A stretch of 64,000 bases of DNA from Nitzschia sp. DOCU1 (Eukaryota; Bacillariophyta; Bacillariophyceae; Bacillariales; Bacillariaceae). The translations under genes and the position numbers were made by a program. Position 1 is the stretch's first letter. The number at the start of each line of letters is the position of its first letter. The stretch lies in assembly GCA_951394045.1 (NCBI GenBank), contig OX595990.1, forward strand, positions 3,030,549 through 3,094,548, written 5' to 3'. The notes beneath the pieces are model-generated. The model was not told the origin of the DNA and searched no databases. It was given only the letters and a program-made list of their open reading frames with translations. This document shows, piece after piece, positions 37,242-48,905 of the stretch.

Positions 37242-38462
37242 CTAGTCTCGGCTCGGTATAGTCTTGATGAAAAAGTCTTCTCCATAGACCATTTGGCAAA
37301 AGGGTGGAATGCCGTCAGGCAAGGTGTCCCAGCAAGCGTAGTCCATTGCGTGAATAATACATAGAGCTTTTGCAACTCGACCTTGACGACTCCATACTGA
37401 CTTGGCTGCAGCATAAAACCCAGCGGAATCGCTACTGCTCTCGTGCCGACCCACCATGTCCTTTACATGAAACGTTTCTGGCATTTGAGGGAAATGAGGA
37501 CACGCCGTTCTTACAAACTCGGGAAATCGCCATGTCAAGTTTTGTATCGATGGCAAGACTGCCGTCAATGTCAAGTTGTAATCGCTTAAGGCTGACAAGA
37601 CTCTTGACATGCTTAAAACATGTGATGGATCGAGGCCAGCGAATTGGTACCAAGTATTGGTGAGAATATCCGAGACAAATCGACTGAATCTTTCTTCCTG
37701 TTCGATTAACGTCGTATAGGGTAACGAGAGATATGATGGCCGCCTCCTTGTTCCATTTGGTGTATTCCTCCCTTCCCAAACGCGGAATTCCATTTCATTG
37801 TAGCCGGACAGAAAGTGATTTATCGGATCTCTTATGGCAGTAATGATGCAATAAGGTCGACGGTCATCAAAGGCGAGAATCTCTTTGAACTTGCTTGCCC
37901 CAACTGCCCCCCAGTATGTCTTTTGGTCTCTATGGCGTTCTTCAGCAACTTTTCCCAGCCACCTTCGTATGAAATTGTTGCCACATTTGAATATTCTAAC
38001 GTAGGCTAATATCGACACTTCGTCCACGTAAATTTCCATGTTCTGAAAGAACCCATGGTAGAATCTGGGTGCCATGTTTTGGTCTTGCTGCAAGAACTTG
38101 TCAAGTTGGTTATAACTGGTAGAGTTATCCATTGCAAGACTTGCCAGTGCAAAGAGCTTGATGCCGATCGCCTTGTTGGGAATCCCTTGAGGGCACAAAT
38201 GCCTCTTGATTTCTTCCCATCCCACTCCACTATCGCCGTCATCGAACGGCACTGGATTGGCTTGGTTTTCTGTGAAAAGATTGTTGGAGACGCTCCATTG
38301 AGGAATGTTATCATTCTGAAATGTCTGGAAAAATTGTTCTGTGGTAAAGAAGGATCCCAAGACGAGTATCGTAGTCCCCAGCCCAACAATGAACGCCGTA
38401 GAAGCAAAATTAGGTCGCAATGTTCTTCGCGAACCAGTCGGAATCAAAGCATACATCAGCAT
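37242..38462 (-). CDS. Sulfotransferase-like type II membrane protein, copy 1
   Basis: 406 residues. An N-terminal anchor (TAFIVGLGTTILVLGSFF, about residues 23-40) is followed by a luminal domain. AYVRIFKCGNNFIRRWLGK resembles the 5'-phosphosulfate-binding loop (hydrophobic-x-K-x-G/N-S/T-x-hydrophobic) of carbohydrate sulfotransferases. CIITAIRDPINHFLSGYNEMEF matches the 3'-phosphate-binding R-D-P-x-x-R/H-F-x-S-x-Y motif. Most of the C-terminal half (NTWYQFAGLDPSHVLSMSRVL, MPETFHVKDMVGRHESSSDS) is shared almost word for word with the copy at 39742. Inferred role: sulfation of a glycan in the Golgi using PAPS. The loop lacks the usual Ser/Thr, so activity is uncertain. Confidence 0.65.
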   Translation of the reverse strand: MLMYALIPTGSRRTLRPNFASTAFIVGLGTTILVLGSFFTTEQFFQTFQNDNIPQWSVSNNLFTENQANPVPFDDGDSGVGWEEIKRHLCPQGIPNKAIGIKLFALASLAMDNSTSYNQLDKFLQQDQNMAPRFYHGFFQNMEIYVDEVSILAYVRIFKCGNNFIRRWLGKVAEERHRDQKTYWGAVGASKFKEILAFDDRRPYCIITAIRDPINHFLSGYNEMEFRVWEGRNTPNGTRRRPSYLSLPYTTLIEQEERFSRFVSDILTNTWYQFAGLDPSHVLSMSRVLSALSDYNLTLTAVLPSIQNLTWRFPEFVRTACPHFPQMPETFHVKDMVGRHESSSDSAGFYAAAKSVWSRQGRVAKALCIIHAMDYACWDTLPDGIPPFCQMVYGEDFFIKTIPSRD

Positions 38463-39741
38463 CGTTCGTCAACGATTGGTATCAAAGCTCTGGCTATGGA
38501 CGAGCGTCCGTCGTCGTCTCGAAACTTCTGGGAATCTGGTGAGGTCCACCAAGCTCTTGACGTCTGCTACAAAACCCTCTGAGTACTTGTAATGAGCTCT
38601 TGATATCGGTCGAATACCAGGATGGAATTGATTGCTTGTTGGTATGCCATGAGAATGATACCTATCGCTAGTTACTGTGGGGGATACCAAAATTGTTCTC
38701 CTTTTCTCATTTTTGGTGGTATTCGATATTTCAGCGCATCTTTTGCAGTATCTTGGTTTGCATCGCTCGCGGCTTGTGATGAGTTGGTGAGGTCGGCTCG
38801 CTTTGTCTTTCAACATAATTCTACATACTTGAATATCAGATTCTTACATGTGCGTTTGCAACGCGCCAGGCGATACCTATGGATGTCATGAAATACGCGG
38901 TACCTACGTTAATATGCCGGTAAATCACAGTCAATCCGTATCGTAACCATGGCACAACGGCGTCAGAAAGACGACGTTTCAAGTCTGCGAGTTACACTGA
39001 ATTGACCCGTCATGCATCCTACCTGGTGGTCATTGCTTTCTTTTCATGAAAGGCAAGGGAGCACCACGCGAAGTTATGCTTGCATTCCATCAACCGTAGT
39101 TTGGCCGAAACGAGGAGCATCAACGGCGCCGTGCTGAATTATGCCAGTGCGTACTGTAGAGATGATCGTAGCATAAAATTGACAACACACGATGGCTCGT
39201 ATGAACTATATCCAGCTTTCCCATGTCGTGGTCTTCCCATTAATGGGATGATCCTCGCGATGCATCATCCGAAAAATATGACGCGAAAGCCACCCGTCGC
39301 TCTTGTTTTGTGCCACTAGAAATCACGAATGACTTCAACCGAACAACACCAACATCATCCCAAGCATCCTCCAACCACGGCGATAGCAAAGCAGGCTCTC
39401 CCTAATAATGCCGAGCTTGGGCTTCTAGCGATTCCGCAAATTACCAGAAACCATGTGGGGCCGGCTTCTCGCTTAATCCGAATATAGCCCCCCAAGATCC
39501 TTGTCGTCGGCAACATCAAATTGACACACACACACCAGCTTACATTGAAGGAAAGTATTTGCAATGGATGTCACGTGTCTTTGACAATTCCCCAGTCGCG
39601 ATCACATTAGATATGAACTGATTGATACATGATCCGAAAATGTAGTTTGTGAAATGCCGCCTGTCGATCTTGGTGGTGTGTGCCACTAGTATCAACAAAC
39701 GACTGCAACCAGCAGTCAGCCTCACTCGTACATAAGGTGGC
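38463..39741. other. Spacer between the sulfotransferase-like copies
   Basis: 1.28 kb without a gene. Part of it (about 39140-39300) is duplicated upstream of copy 2 (about 41310-41510): blocks such as GTGCGTACTGTAG/ATGCGTACTGTAG and ATGACGCGAAAGCC/ATGGCACGAAAGCC are shared. The duplication unit therefore included the promoter region. Confidence 0.55.
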
Positions 39742-40950
39742 CTAATCCTGAGTTAGAACAGCCTTCACGAATGAGTCTTCTGCGTATACCATTTGGCAAA
39801 AGGGTGGAATGCCGCCAGGCAAATTGTCCCAGCAAGCATAGTCCATTGCATGAATAATACATAGAGCTTTCGCAACTCGGCCTTGACTACCCCATACTGA
39901 CTTGGCTGCAGCATAAAAACCAGCGGGGTCACTACTGCTCTCGTGCTGACCCATCCTGTCGTTAACACGAAATGTCTCTGGCATTTGAGGGAAATGGGGA
40001 CATGCCGTTCTTACAAACTCGGGAAATCGCCTTGTCAAGTTTTGTATAGATGGTAAGACTGCCGTCAACGTCAAGTTGTGATCACTCAAGGCTGACAAGA
40101 CTCTTGACATGCTTAAAACATGTGATTGCTCAAGGCCAGCGAATTGGTACCAAGTATTGTTGAGGATGTCGGCGACAAATTGGCTGAATCTTTCTTCGCG
40201 TTCGATAGGAGTCGTATAGGGTAACGACAGGTATGCAGGTGGTTTCATTGTTTCGTTTGGTGTATTCTTCCCTTCCCAAATGCGGAATTCCATTTCGTTG
40301 TAACCGGACAAGAAATGACTTATCGGATCTCTTACGGCGGTTATGATGCAAAAGGGTCGTCGGTCATCAACTGCAAGAATCTCTTTTACCGTGCTTGCTC
40401 CAAACTCACCCCAAAGCGTCTCTTGGTTTCTGGAAAGTTCTTTTGCAGCCTTTCCAAGCCACCCTTGTATGAAATTGTTGCCGCATTTGAATATTCTAAC
40501 GTAGGCTAATGTCGACACTTCGTCCACGTAAACATCTGTATCGGCAAAGAAGCCATGGTAGAATCTGGGTGCCATGTTTTGGTCTTGCTGCAAGAACTTG
40601 TCAAGTTGGTTATAACTGGTAGAGTTATCCATTGCAAGACTTGCCAATGCAAAGAGCTTGATGCCGATCGCCTTGTTGGGCATCCCTTGAGGGCACAAAT
40701 GCCTCTTGATTTGTTCCCATCCTACTCCGCTAGTACTGCCGCCATCGTACGACACTGGATTGGATTGACCTATCCATGGAGAAATAGTGTCATTTTGAAG
40801 TGTTTGCATAAAGCGTCGTTTGGCAACGAAGGATCCCAAGACTAGTATCAAAGCCCCCAGAAGCACAAAAATGAACACCCTAGCAGCAGAACCACCAGCA
40901 GGCTTCGATGTTCTCCACCAACCAGTCGAAATTCTATCTTCTACCATCAT
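39742..40950 (-). CDS. Sulfotransferase-like type II membrane protein, copy 2
   Basis: 402 residues with anchor VFIFVLLGALILVLGSF. The putative PAPS-binding segments are AYVRIFKCGNNFIQGWLGK and CIITAVRDPISHFLSGYNEM; the rest parallels copy 1 throughout, with the conserved block GWEQIKRHLCPQGMPNKAIG and identical long stretches of DNA in the middle. Divergence is concentrated in the cytosolic tail, anchor and stem, as if the catalytic part were constrained or homogenised by gene conversion. Both copies keep an intact frame, so both are probably expressed. Same strand, start-to-start distance about 2.5 kb. Confidence 0.65.
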   Translation of the reverse strand: MMVEDRISTGWWRTSKPAGGSAARVFIFVLLGALILVLGSFVAKRRFMQTLQNDTISPWIGQSNPVSYDGGSTSGVGWEQIKRHLCPQGMPNKAIGIKLFALASLAMDNSTSYNQLDKFLQQDQNMAPRFYHGFFADTDVYVDEVSTLAYVRIFKCGNNFIQGWLGKAAKELSRNQETLWGEFGASTVKEILAVDDRRPFCIITAVRDPISHFLSGYNEMEFRIWEGKNTPNETMKPPAYLSLPYTTPIEREERFSQFVADILNNTWYQFAGLEQSHVLSMSRVLSALSDHNLTLTAVLPSIQNLTRRFPEFVRTACPHFPQMPETFRVNDRMGQHESSSDPAGFYAAAKSVWGSQGRVAKALCIIHAMDYACWDNLPGGIPPFCQMVYAEDSFVKAVLTQD

Positions 40951-41639
40951 CGATCATCAGCGAACGACAAGAAAGCTTTCCCTATCTTTGAGTGTCGTTC
41001 GTCGCGTCGAAACTTCTGCTAAACTGCGGTCTCGACCACAGCAAGGTTTTGTTGCGGCAAAACACGATTTATTCCTTCTGCTTCGATTCGTGGTTAATGG
41101 ATCGCCCGGCGCTCTATCGAATGATCACATAGTATGCAATTATACAACATTTTATAAAAAGAAAACACGAGCCCGCCTCGCCGCATCATCGAGTCGGGCG
41201 ATGCAAACCAATGTGCCTGGATCGCAGAATAAGATAAATACTTTGCTTTCCACCCATTCGAAGGTTCGTCGTTTCTCAGAGAAGAGAAGTGGGAATGGCG
41301 GCATACGTTGACTTATGTCAATGCGTACTGTAGTGATCATCGCAGCACCAACTTGACCACACACGGCAGCTCGCATTGAACGGAAGTTCTTGCAAAGGGA
41401 GTCAGCTGACATTGATCCTTCCCGAGTCTTGGTCACACCATGTATCTGAGATCCTTGCGATGAATAACCCTCTAAAATGGCACGAAAGCCGTCTTTCTTA
41501 CTTGCAATCAGTAACAAGAGTAACGCTTGGAGACAACACCTATCATGAGCGACGACGGCCTCCTGGGAAGCAAGCTAGAAAACCCAAATCTGTGCAACCA
41601 AAAGAATCATCATCGAATCTTCAAGGCCAACGACGATGA
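40951..41639. other. Upstream flank of sulfotransferase-like copy 2
   Basis: No gene recognised. It contains the second copy of the duplicated promoter flank described for 39140-39300, and the 3' side of the M3 peptidase gene. Confidence 0.45.
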
Positions 41640-43742
41640 TTATGACGAGAGGCTACTCCAATAGTTCTCTACCGTCGGTTTCTTGCCCCCCAGCAAGTCA
41701 TGTAACATGACCTGTGCATCCCTAGCGCCACCATGCATTAGCATACCCTTCCATAATCGTTGCCCTGCATTCCGATCGAGCGATCGTTCCTTAAAGTGTT
41801 CGTTCCAAATAGCACTCGCAAAGACTTGAGAATACAAATATCCATAATATCCTGCACCGTAGGTTACAAAGTGACCCACGTTGGTATAAAAGTGCGTGTC
41901 GGCCATGTAGGGAACGTGATATTCTTGATGCAATCGTTCCCACAATTCTTGTGGTCGATGAGAGGATGGTCCTCCAAAGATTTCTTGATCAAATCGTGAC
42001 AAGATGATTTGATTTTGCATTTCCAAACACCGAAATTGATTCCGACTCGCCACCAGAGCTTGGATAGTGGCGTCGGGTAGAACGTGACCATTATGTTGAC
42101 ACAATATCGACAAGAATTGCGGATCCCACACAAAGTGCTCCATCCAATGTGAGGGCGTTTCGACAAAATCCATGGCCGCGCGGGTCCCTGCCATATGTTG
42201 AAATTGTGTGCGTGAACAAATGGAATGACAGACATGGCCCAGTTCATGATACAACGTTTCCACTTCGGCATGCGATGTCAAGGTGGCACTTCCCGAATTC
42301 ATATTGCATACCAAGGCTACAACGGGTAGTTGATATTCGGAATCAGGGCCACTGACTCGGCAGCCACATCGAATAGTGAAATGTGCCGCATGAGTATACT
42401 TTCCTGGACGTGGATGTAAATCTAGATAGACTGTCCCCAATGGTTGTTCGGTCTCTTGATCGACAAAGACAAACTTGCGAATGCGTTCGTGCGTTGCAGG
42501 AGTACCATCATCTCCGACATCCCATGATTCTCCTGGCGCCATGGCTTGTTCTTTCATTTCAATTCCAAACAATCGATCCATGAGTAATTGCATACCTCGT
42601 AGACAATTGTCAAATCCCAGAAACGGTGCTAGTTCATTTGGATCGACACCCCCCATTTGAGCCTTGAGGAGTTTGGTATAAAATTTAATGTCCCACGCTT
42701 CCAGCGTAGAAGATCCTTCCACTTGATGTTTGGCGCGACTGAGCAATTCCAAATCGGCTCGATATTGAGGTTGGATTTGTTTCTCGACATCCCTCAAAAA
42801 TTGCAAGACCCCCTCGGGGGATTGTGCCATTTTATCTTGTAAACTTCGTGCAGCATAACTCGGAAAACCCAAGGCCGTTGCCAATTCATGGCGTTGATGA
42901 ATCAAGGCATCTAATACATCCTTGTTTTCAGGAACATTGGTCATGCTTTCCCAAAAGACTTGTTTTCGGAGTTGGCCGTCCGGACAAAAACTAGAAATGG
43001 AATGAGCAATGGGTGAATCCACGACAATTCCGACTCGAGGGGGCTCTGTCGAATCATCATAGACGCCCCCATGAGCTTCCAAGACGTGTCTCGGCAGTAC
43101 TCGTTCGACAGTGGGAGCTTCCGTCCAATATCGTTTTTGTGCATTGGTGATATTACTCATCCACAAGGTTTCTAAATTCACCACATGTTCATGAATGGTT
43201 TGCACTTGTTGCCGTTCTTGTTCGGCTAAATGAATTCCATCCAATTCAAATTCCCGTTGCAACAAGAAACAAAATCTGGATTCTTCTTCTGTCAATTGCG
43301 AGCCAAATGATTGATCGACTTGCACCAAAGCTTGATACAAGTTCACATCGGCATTCAACGTGGCAATGTATTGTTGAAGTTCCCCGAAGGTTTCATTGGC
43401 CACTTGTCGCCATGCCCCACTAGCATGTGCCGATCGACACAATTCAGCTGCATCAATGACATTGCAAATCGTCTTGGAAATTTCATCCAATTGATACAAG
43501 GTTTCGACGGCTTGAGCGTGGGACGTGACAGAAACAATGGAAGCACGTAAATCGTTGCTCTTCAAAATAGCTTCCTTGGCCAGACGTCGAAAATCCGAAG
43601 GGACATGAAGGCCTGGAATGGAGAACAATCCTGGTCGGTTATGATCCGAAGGAGCTGACGAAGACGAAGACGACGAAAGATAGCGAAAAGCTCGTGGTGA
43701 TGATGATAACAGCCATCGTCGACAACATGTCGTAGACAACAT
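41640..43742 (-). CDS. Mitochondrial intermediate peptidase-like M3 metallopeptidase
   Basis: 700 residues, single exon. The N-terminus (MLSTTCCRRWLLSSSPRAFR) is an Arg/Ser-rich mitochondrial presequence followed by a Ser run. The M3 (thimet/oligopeptidase) catalytic domain is complete: HAEVETLYHELGHVCHSI near residue 497 contains the HExxH zinc motif, followed by the downstream glutamate region (DFVETPSHWMEHF, where E is the third ligand) and the C-terminal YGAGYYGYLYSQVFASAIW plus GNRN/DRNAG region typical of MIP/Oct1. Upstream motifs include LEAWDIKFYTKLLKAQMGG. Known role: removal of octapeptides from imported matrix proteins. Length fits the family. The Ser tract at residues 24-32 is a low-complexity feature. 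Confidence 0.9.
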   Translation of the reverse strand: MLSTTCCRRWLLSSSPRAFRYLSSSSSSSAPSDHNRPGLFSIPGLHVPSDFRRLAKEAILKSNDLRASIVSVTSHAQAVETLYQLDEISKTICNVIDAAELCRSAHASGAWRQVANETFGELQQYIATLNADVNLYQALVQVDQSFGSQLTEEESRFCFLLQREFELDGIHLAEQERQQVQTIHEHVVNLETLWMSNITNAQKRYWTEAPTVERVLPRHVLEAHGGVYDDSTEPPRVGIVVDSPIAHSISSFCPDGQLRKQVFWESMTNVPENKDVLDALIHQRHELATALGFPSYAARSLQDKMAQSPEGVLQFLRDVEKQIQPQYRADLELLSRAKHQVEGSSTLEAWDIKFYTKLLKAQMGGVDPNELAPFLGFDNCLRGMQLLMDRLFGIEMKEQAMAPGESWDVGDDGTPATHERIRKFVFVDQETEQPLGTVYLDLHPRPGKYTHAAHFTIRCGCRVSGPDSEYQLPVVALVCNMNSGSATLTSHAEVETLYHELGHVCHSICSRTQFQHMAGTRAAMDFVETPSHWMEHFVWDPQFLSILCQHNGHVLPDATIQALVASRNQFRCLEMQNQIILSRFDQEIFGGPSSHRPQELWERLHQEYHVPYMADTHFYTNVGHFVTYGAGYYGYLYSQVFASAIWNEHFKERSLDRNAGQRLWKGMLMHGGARDAQVMLHDLLGGKKPTVENYWSSLSS

Positions 43743-44285
43743 TATGATAATTGTGGAGCAAGCAGTAGTAGTCTAGCGGGGCAGTAACACATTTACAGAG
43801 AGTACAAAAGAATGGAAGTACATGGATGGAGGTCGTCGCCATCGTCGAAAACGGACAGCAAAATTACCCGGTATATGAGAGCCAGCCGGATCTTCGACTC
43901 ATGGGATTGATAAGTGATCTGCGGTGACGATGACGCCTGGAAGGTGACGGTGGAGTCACAAGCGAGACTCAATTGATAGAAGTGGCCGGATGGTTCGCAC
44001 CTGGCGGATGGGGGTGGCGGGTGCTACAGTATTGTTTCTGCCTTCTCTAACTATAGCTAGTAGCAGACGACAGAGTCATGGCCGGCAAGCGAAGCCTGTG
44101 GATGTAGTCCAAAGTAGCGCATGTAATATCCAACAAAATCTTTAGTACAGTAGTAGATCTATACATGGGTCCTCGTAACGTCAACCCAGTCAAAACGACG
44201 AAGCGCTCATGGCTGCTCGCTGCAGTCATCGAGTCAGCACCGACTTGAGATACCATGATAATGAAAAACACATACAAACATTGCA
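43743..44285. other. Intergenic, no gene recognised
   Basis: 5' flank of the M3 peptidase gene and 3' flank of the LRR gene. No recognisable coding sequence. Confidence 0.4.
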
Positions 44286-47200
44286 CTAAAAGCACTCGGT
44301 ACAACAGGAGCAAGCAATGTCCGAAATGCAGCTCGCGGTCAATATTGTCAACTCGGGATCCATGGGACAGCAAAAGAATTCCATGTCGCCACTTAGAAAA
44401 TTGAATTCAAATTGCGCCTGGACCAGATTGGTACACGAGGACAAGTCGGTGGGCAAGACTCCCGACAAGAGATTGGTACGAAGATCCAAGATCTTCAAGC
44501 TGGTCACATTTCCAATGGTAGGTGGGACGGGACCATCCAACCGATTATTGGATAAGGAAAGCGTCAAAAGATTCGACAATTCACCAATGGAGGTTGGAAT
44601 GGTACCCGACAGATCATTGAAATCTACCTCTAAATCTTGCAAAAGTGACAGTCTGGATATCGTCTCTGGAATGGTACCCGTCAGTCCCATTTGTTGTAGA
44701 TTCAACGTGGTCAAAGCCTCGAGTCCGATCGATGGAATGGTACCACCGGTTAGACCGGACGACCCTAGATTCAACGTGTTCAAATTCGAACAATTGGCAG
44801 CAAGACCTTCCAATGGAAAGGTTCCAGTCAAGAGATTACCCGCCAAAACTAAGAATTCCAAGCCGCAAGTGGCACTTTCGCTAAACTGAGCAAAAGGAAT
44901 GGATCCTTCGATTCGATTGTACCCCAAGTGCAAGGTCTGCAAAGTCGTGGCAGTCGAAAAGGAATCCGGCACAGTTCCCGAAAGGGCGTTGCTGCTGAAA
45001 TCCGCAATCGCCAATGCACTTAACGCAAACAAACTCGCTGGTAATGACGATGTAAGCTCGTTGTATCCCACCAAGAGATTTTGCAGGCTTGAAAGTGCAC
45101 GAATCTCGTCGGGGATTGTGCCGACGAGATTGTTGGAGGCTAATGTGATGGCGAGGATAGAAGAGACAAGCGAGATGAAAATGGTCAGTACTTAGGCCGT
45201 ATGTGTTCTCCCCCACGCCATGCAATGCTTTTGTGACTCACCGAAAATCAAAGACTGAACATTCTGGGAACCATCGCAATACACACCGATGCGTGATCCA
45301 TTGTCCTTATCTTCACCGTTCCATGTGCAGGCATCATTGGACTCAAGGAATCCTACTCTTTGATCCCAAGTTGGGTTGGAAAGGTACTCCGGTCCATTCG
45401 TACTGTAGTAGAACACCGTCAAGACGTATAGAGTCTTTATACTCTCCTGACTCAGAAAGAAATTCTCGGGGTTCTGAGACATCCAGACCAGAGCCCGATA
45501 CTGGGCCGAGCTAGCGTCTTCAAAGACCGAGGCATCTGAAGTGATGTCGGCAACGTACGACTGAAAAAGAGAAATGTCAATGCCACTGGTGGGCGTCATG
45601 GTCGGAGCGCCCGTGGGCGCAGTGGTAGGAGGCGTATAGCCCGTCGGGCTTCCCGTTCCCGCAGTTATGGCAATTCGATTCTCTTCATCGCCGCCACCCC
45701 CACCAAGTCCAAAAGCGAGGCCAGCTCCCAATCCAATAACAAGTATAATGGTCCCCAGAATGATCCAGACAAGGTTCCGGCCAATGCATCCTGGGCCCTC
45801 ATCCTTTTGCTCGTTTCCTCCTTCCTCGTTATCAGTAGAACTCCTGAAAAACAACCGAATACCAGAGAGTCTTGAATTTCGATGAACCATTCTCATCTCA
45901 GGTGGAATGGCAGAATATGCGATCTCAGCCTCACGGGGGTTACTCATGAAGTCAGTATCCACAACTGTATACTCAGCGTCCCCGGGATTACTGGGGCTTA
46001 TGACAATCGGTGCGGATCTATGATGGGAGTTCGACATTGGCGTTGACGCTGACAGCTGTGAGCTCGTCAAGGGGTTGCTGCCACCAGCAAATGCAGGACG
46101 ATTGCCCATGGCTCGTTGGGCAACGGAAAAGGCCCCGGGGGCAACAACTTCTGCTAAGTCTTCGTTGCGCCCTTTTGCCGCCGCATTCACATTGTAGCCA
46201 TCCGGCGGCGCCCGAAATTCTCGAGCGGGTGGAGCCCAGTCGTCGGACGATCCACTAGTGGAGCGCGCAGTCGTCACAAACTGTTGTCCCGACGCAAGGG
46301 CAGCTTCAAGCATGGCTTCGTGATCATCATTGTGGTTGTGGAATTCGTCTAACTCCTGCGGGGCCGCTCTGGAGTCAATCACAAGAGCATTCTTGTCAAG
46401 ACTGGCATTTCTCTCGCGGCGAAAGTTGGATGGTGTTGCCTGAGAGGGTGCCATGGCCAACGTGGGTGGTTGGTCACTGTTCACCTGTCCAACACCGGGT
46501 GCATACGCCAGATTGAGCTTCTCCCTTGTGGTATCATCTGACCTGTTCTGACGAGGCGCCCTAGGCTGCCGTGTTCCATCCGTCGATGGAGCCAAACTCA
46601 AACCATCGCCTGCTTGACCACTACTACTCGTGCGTGTTGTCTCTGGAGGCAGTGAGCCCCCATGAAGAATTCTCAACTTTTCTGCAACAATATTTTCTTG
46701 GGAAGAAAGTTGAGGAGAGTGACGCGTGTCGTGTCCAGTTTCTCCCATTGCAACCTGATCCCGCGCACCGCCAGCAACACTATTTTCATTCAAAAGTTCT
46801 TGATTGTTTGTACCGCTCGCCCCCTCCATGGCTAGCCTCATCCTTTCCTCGATTGCCCTCTCTCGCAACCGAACCGAAGCATTGTCCAGCGAATCTGAGA
46901 CTTTGGCTTCCTGAGTCTCAAGTTTGCCACCTGGATTAGTGGCATCAAACATTCGAAGTTTTCGCGCCAGTGCGTCCTCTTGGGTAGACAAGACTGTGTC
47001 AGCTTGACTAAACTCAGCTTCACTCGATCGTTTTTCGCGTTTGCCACAGGGACTAGTGGCGTCGAACATTCGAAGTTTTCGTGCCAGTGCGTCCTCTTGG
47101 GTAGACAAGATTGTGTCAGCTTGACTAAACTCAGCTTCGCTCGATCGTTTTTCACGTTTGCCACCGGGACTAGTGGCGTCGAACATTCGAAGTTTTCGTG

Positions 47201-48905
47201 CCAGTGCGTCCTCTTGGGTAGACAAGATTGTGTCAGCTGGACGAAACTCAGCTTCACTCGATCGCTTTTCACGTTTACCGCCTGGACTAGTGGCGTCGAA
47301 CATTCGAAGTTTTCGTGCCAGTGCGTCCTCTTGGGTTGAAAAGATGGTATCCGCTTGACTTGCCTCACTCGTTCTTCTTTCTCTTGCGTGAGCAGAGGGT
47401 GCATCGTATGAAGATGCTAGGCCTGGGCTCGTGGCATCGAACATTCGAAGCTTTCTAGCCAGTGCGTCGTCTTGGACCGATTTATTTTTGTCAGCACGGC
47501 CCAGAGCAACTGACATGGCATCTACCCCCGAATGTGACGTCTGCCCTTGGTTTGTCAGGGCATCATTGAACGCTTTACCTGGAGTTGACATAGGGAACGG
47601 CACTGGATCCGATGAACGTTGCTTGCTTGATATCACATCATTCGACGCTGTTGGCCGGGCTCCAACCATGGCTCGCATTTTTGCTTGCATCATTTCTCGA
47701 TCAGCTTCACTTGTCATTTCCTTGTTGGCTTTGGCGGAAGAGGACGAGAGCATCTGCTGATCACCTAGTGGTGGAGCAAGATTTAGGTCAACAGAATGCC
47801 GCTTCATCTTACCCGTCTCATTTACCACAGTCGCACGAGTTCCACCCATAGCTCGAATTTTCGCTTGCATCATTTCTCGATCCGCGTCATCAGACCTGTT
47901 CATTGGTAATACACCAGGCTTCGTTGCAGAGTCGTCCTCCACTGCTGGGGCCAAAGTGAGCCCGCCCATCGGCCGCCGTTTTGCTTGTGTTATGTCTTGA
48001 TCCGTGTCATCTTTAAGTTTTCCAGTAGGTGCAGCGGGCTTCGCTGCATAGTCCTCTGAGACGGATGGTGCCAACGTCAGACCACCTTGTGTCGGGGGAG
48101 AAGCTGCCCCACTACCTCCATACGATACACCAGGCTTTTTGTTCATTACAGGTGAGCTAATGACTGCCGCGTCGCCATCGGGGCCAGCTGCCAATACTTT
48201 AAAAGACGGTTCATGAACTAGCTTGCCGACTGATGCTTCGTTTGCCATTGACGCACGCCCCCCACCCATGGCCCGAATCTTCGCTTGTCTCATTTCTTCA
48301 TCCGGGTCCAATTTCTTTTTTGTAGGAGATGCAGCCGACTTCGCTGCATAGTCCCCTTGAACTGGTGGCGCCAACGCCATACCACTATGTCTACGAGAAG
48401 ACGTAGCTCCACCACCGGCGTACGATACATCCACCGCTCTTGGCATTTTGGTTGTTACAGGTGAGATCATCACTGCTTCATGGCTACCAGTACCAGATGA
48501 CAGTGCAATATCAGTCGGTTCCTGAATTAGGTGGCCAGCAAACGACGCTGCAAGTGCCATTGTCGTTCGGACTGCTCCACGCTTGGACCCATCACCGGTG
48601 GATCCCTTTGTTTCTTCATCCAGGTCCAATTTCTTCGTTGCAGCAGCAAGAGGAGTTGCACTTAGCTCAGCTGGTGGTACCCACTTCGGAACACCGTGTC
48701 TAGGGGGGGAAGTAGCACCACCACCTGCATACGGTCCACCCACCGCTCCTGGCGTCTTCTTCGCTACAGGTGACCTCATGACTGCTTCCTGGGTACCAGC
48801 GCCCGCCGACAGTATCACGTCGGATGGCTCCTGAACTATCTGGCTGGCAAAGGATGCTGCAAGTGCAGTTCTTTCCCCATCTCTCTGTGATTTTTCTTGA
48901 CTCAT
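44286..48905 (-). CDS. LRR receptor-like membrane protein with repeat-rich disordered N-terminus
   Basis: Exon 1 48905-45242 and exon 2 45139-44286 (donor GTGAGT, acceptor CATTAG, phase 1) give about 1505 residues. The first ~1000 are disordered with internal repeats: AxFAxxLIQEPTDIxLS-type blocks, REMMQAKxRAMxGxR blocks, and at least four copies of a 39-residue unit around DALARKLRMFDATSPGGKRE. One transmembrane helix follows (RNLVWIILGTIILVIGLGAG). Then comes a Thr/Pro stalk, an LRR N-cap-like region (WDQRVGFLESNDACTWNG...GVYCDG) and about nine plant-type LRRs (SNNLVGTIPDEIRALSSL, LSGTIPTSIGELSNLLTLSL), ending in a Cys-rich tail CSCCTECF. Topology inferred: cytosolic N-terminus, extracellular LRRs. 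No kinase. This architecture is expanded in pennate diatoms; ligand and partners unknown. Confidence 0.85.
46930..47420 (-). repeat. 117-bp tandem coding repeats
   Basis: The segment ATTCGAAGTTTTCG starts at 46951, 47068, 47185 and 47302, an exact 117-bp period (39 codons), with a diverged further copy at about 47442. Copies are nearly identical in DNA, indicating recent expansion or homogenisation. They lie in the cytosolic disordered part of the LRR protein. Confidence 0.85.

Noticed and set aside
46980..47339. Plus-strand frame with three similar repeats
   Set aside because: Antisense shadow of the 117-bp repeats in the LRR protein.
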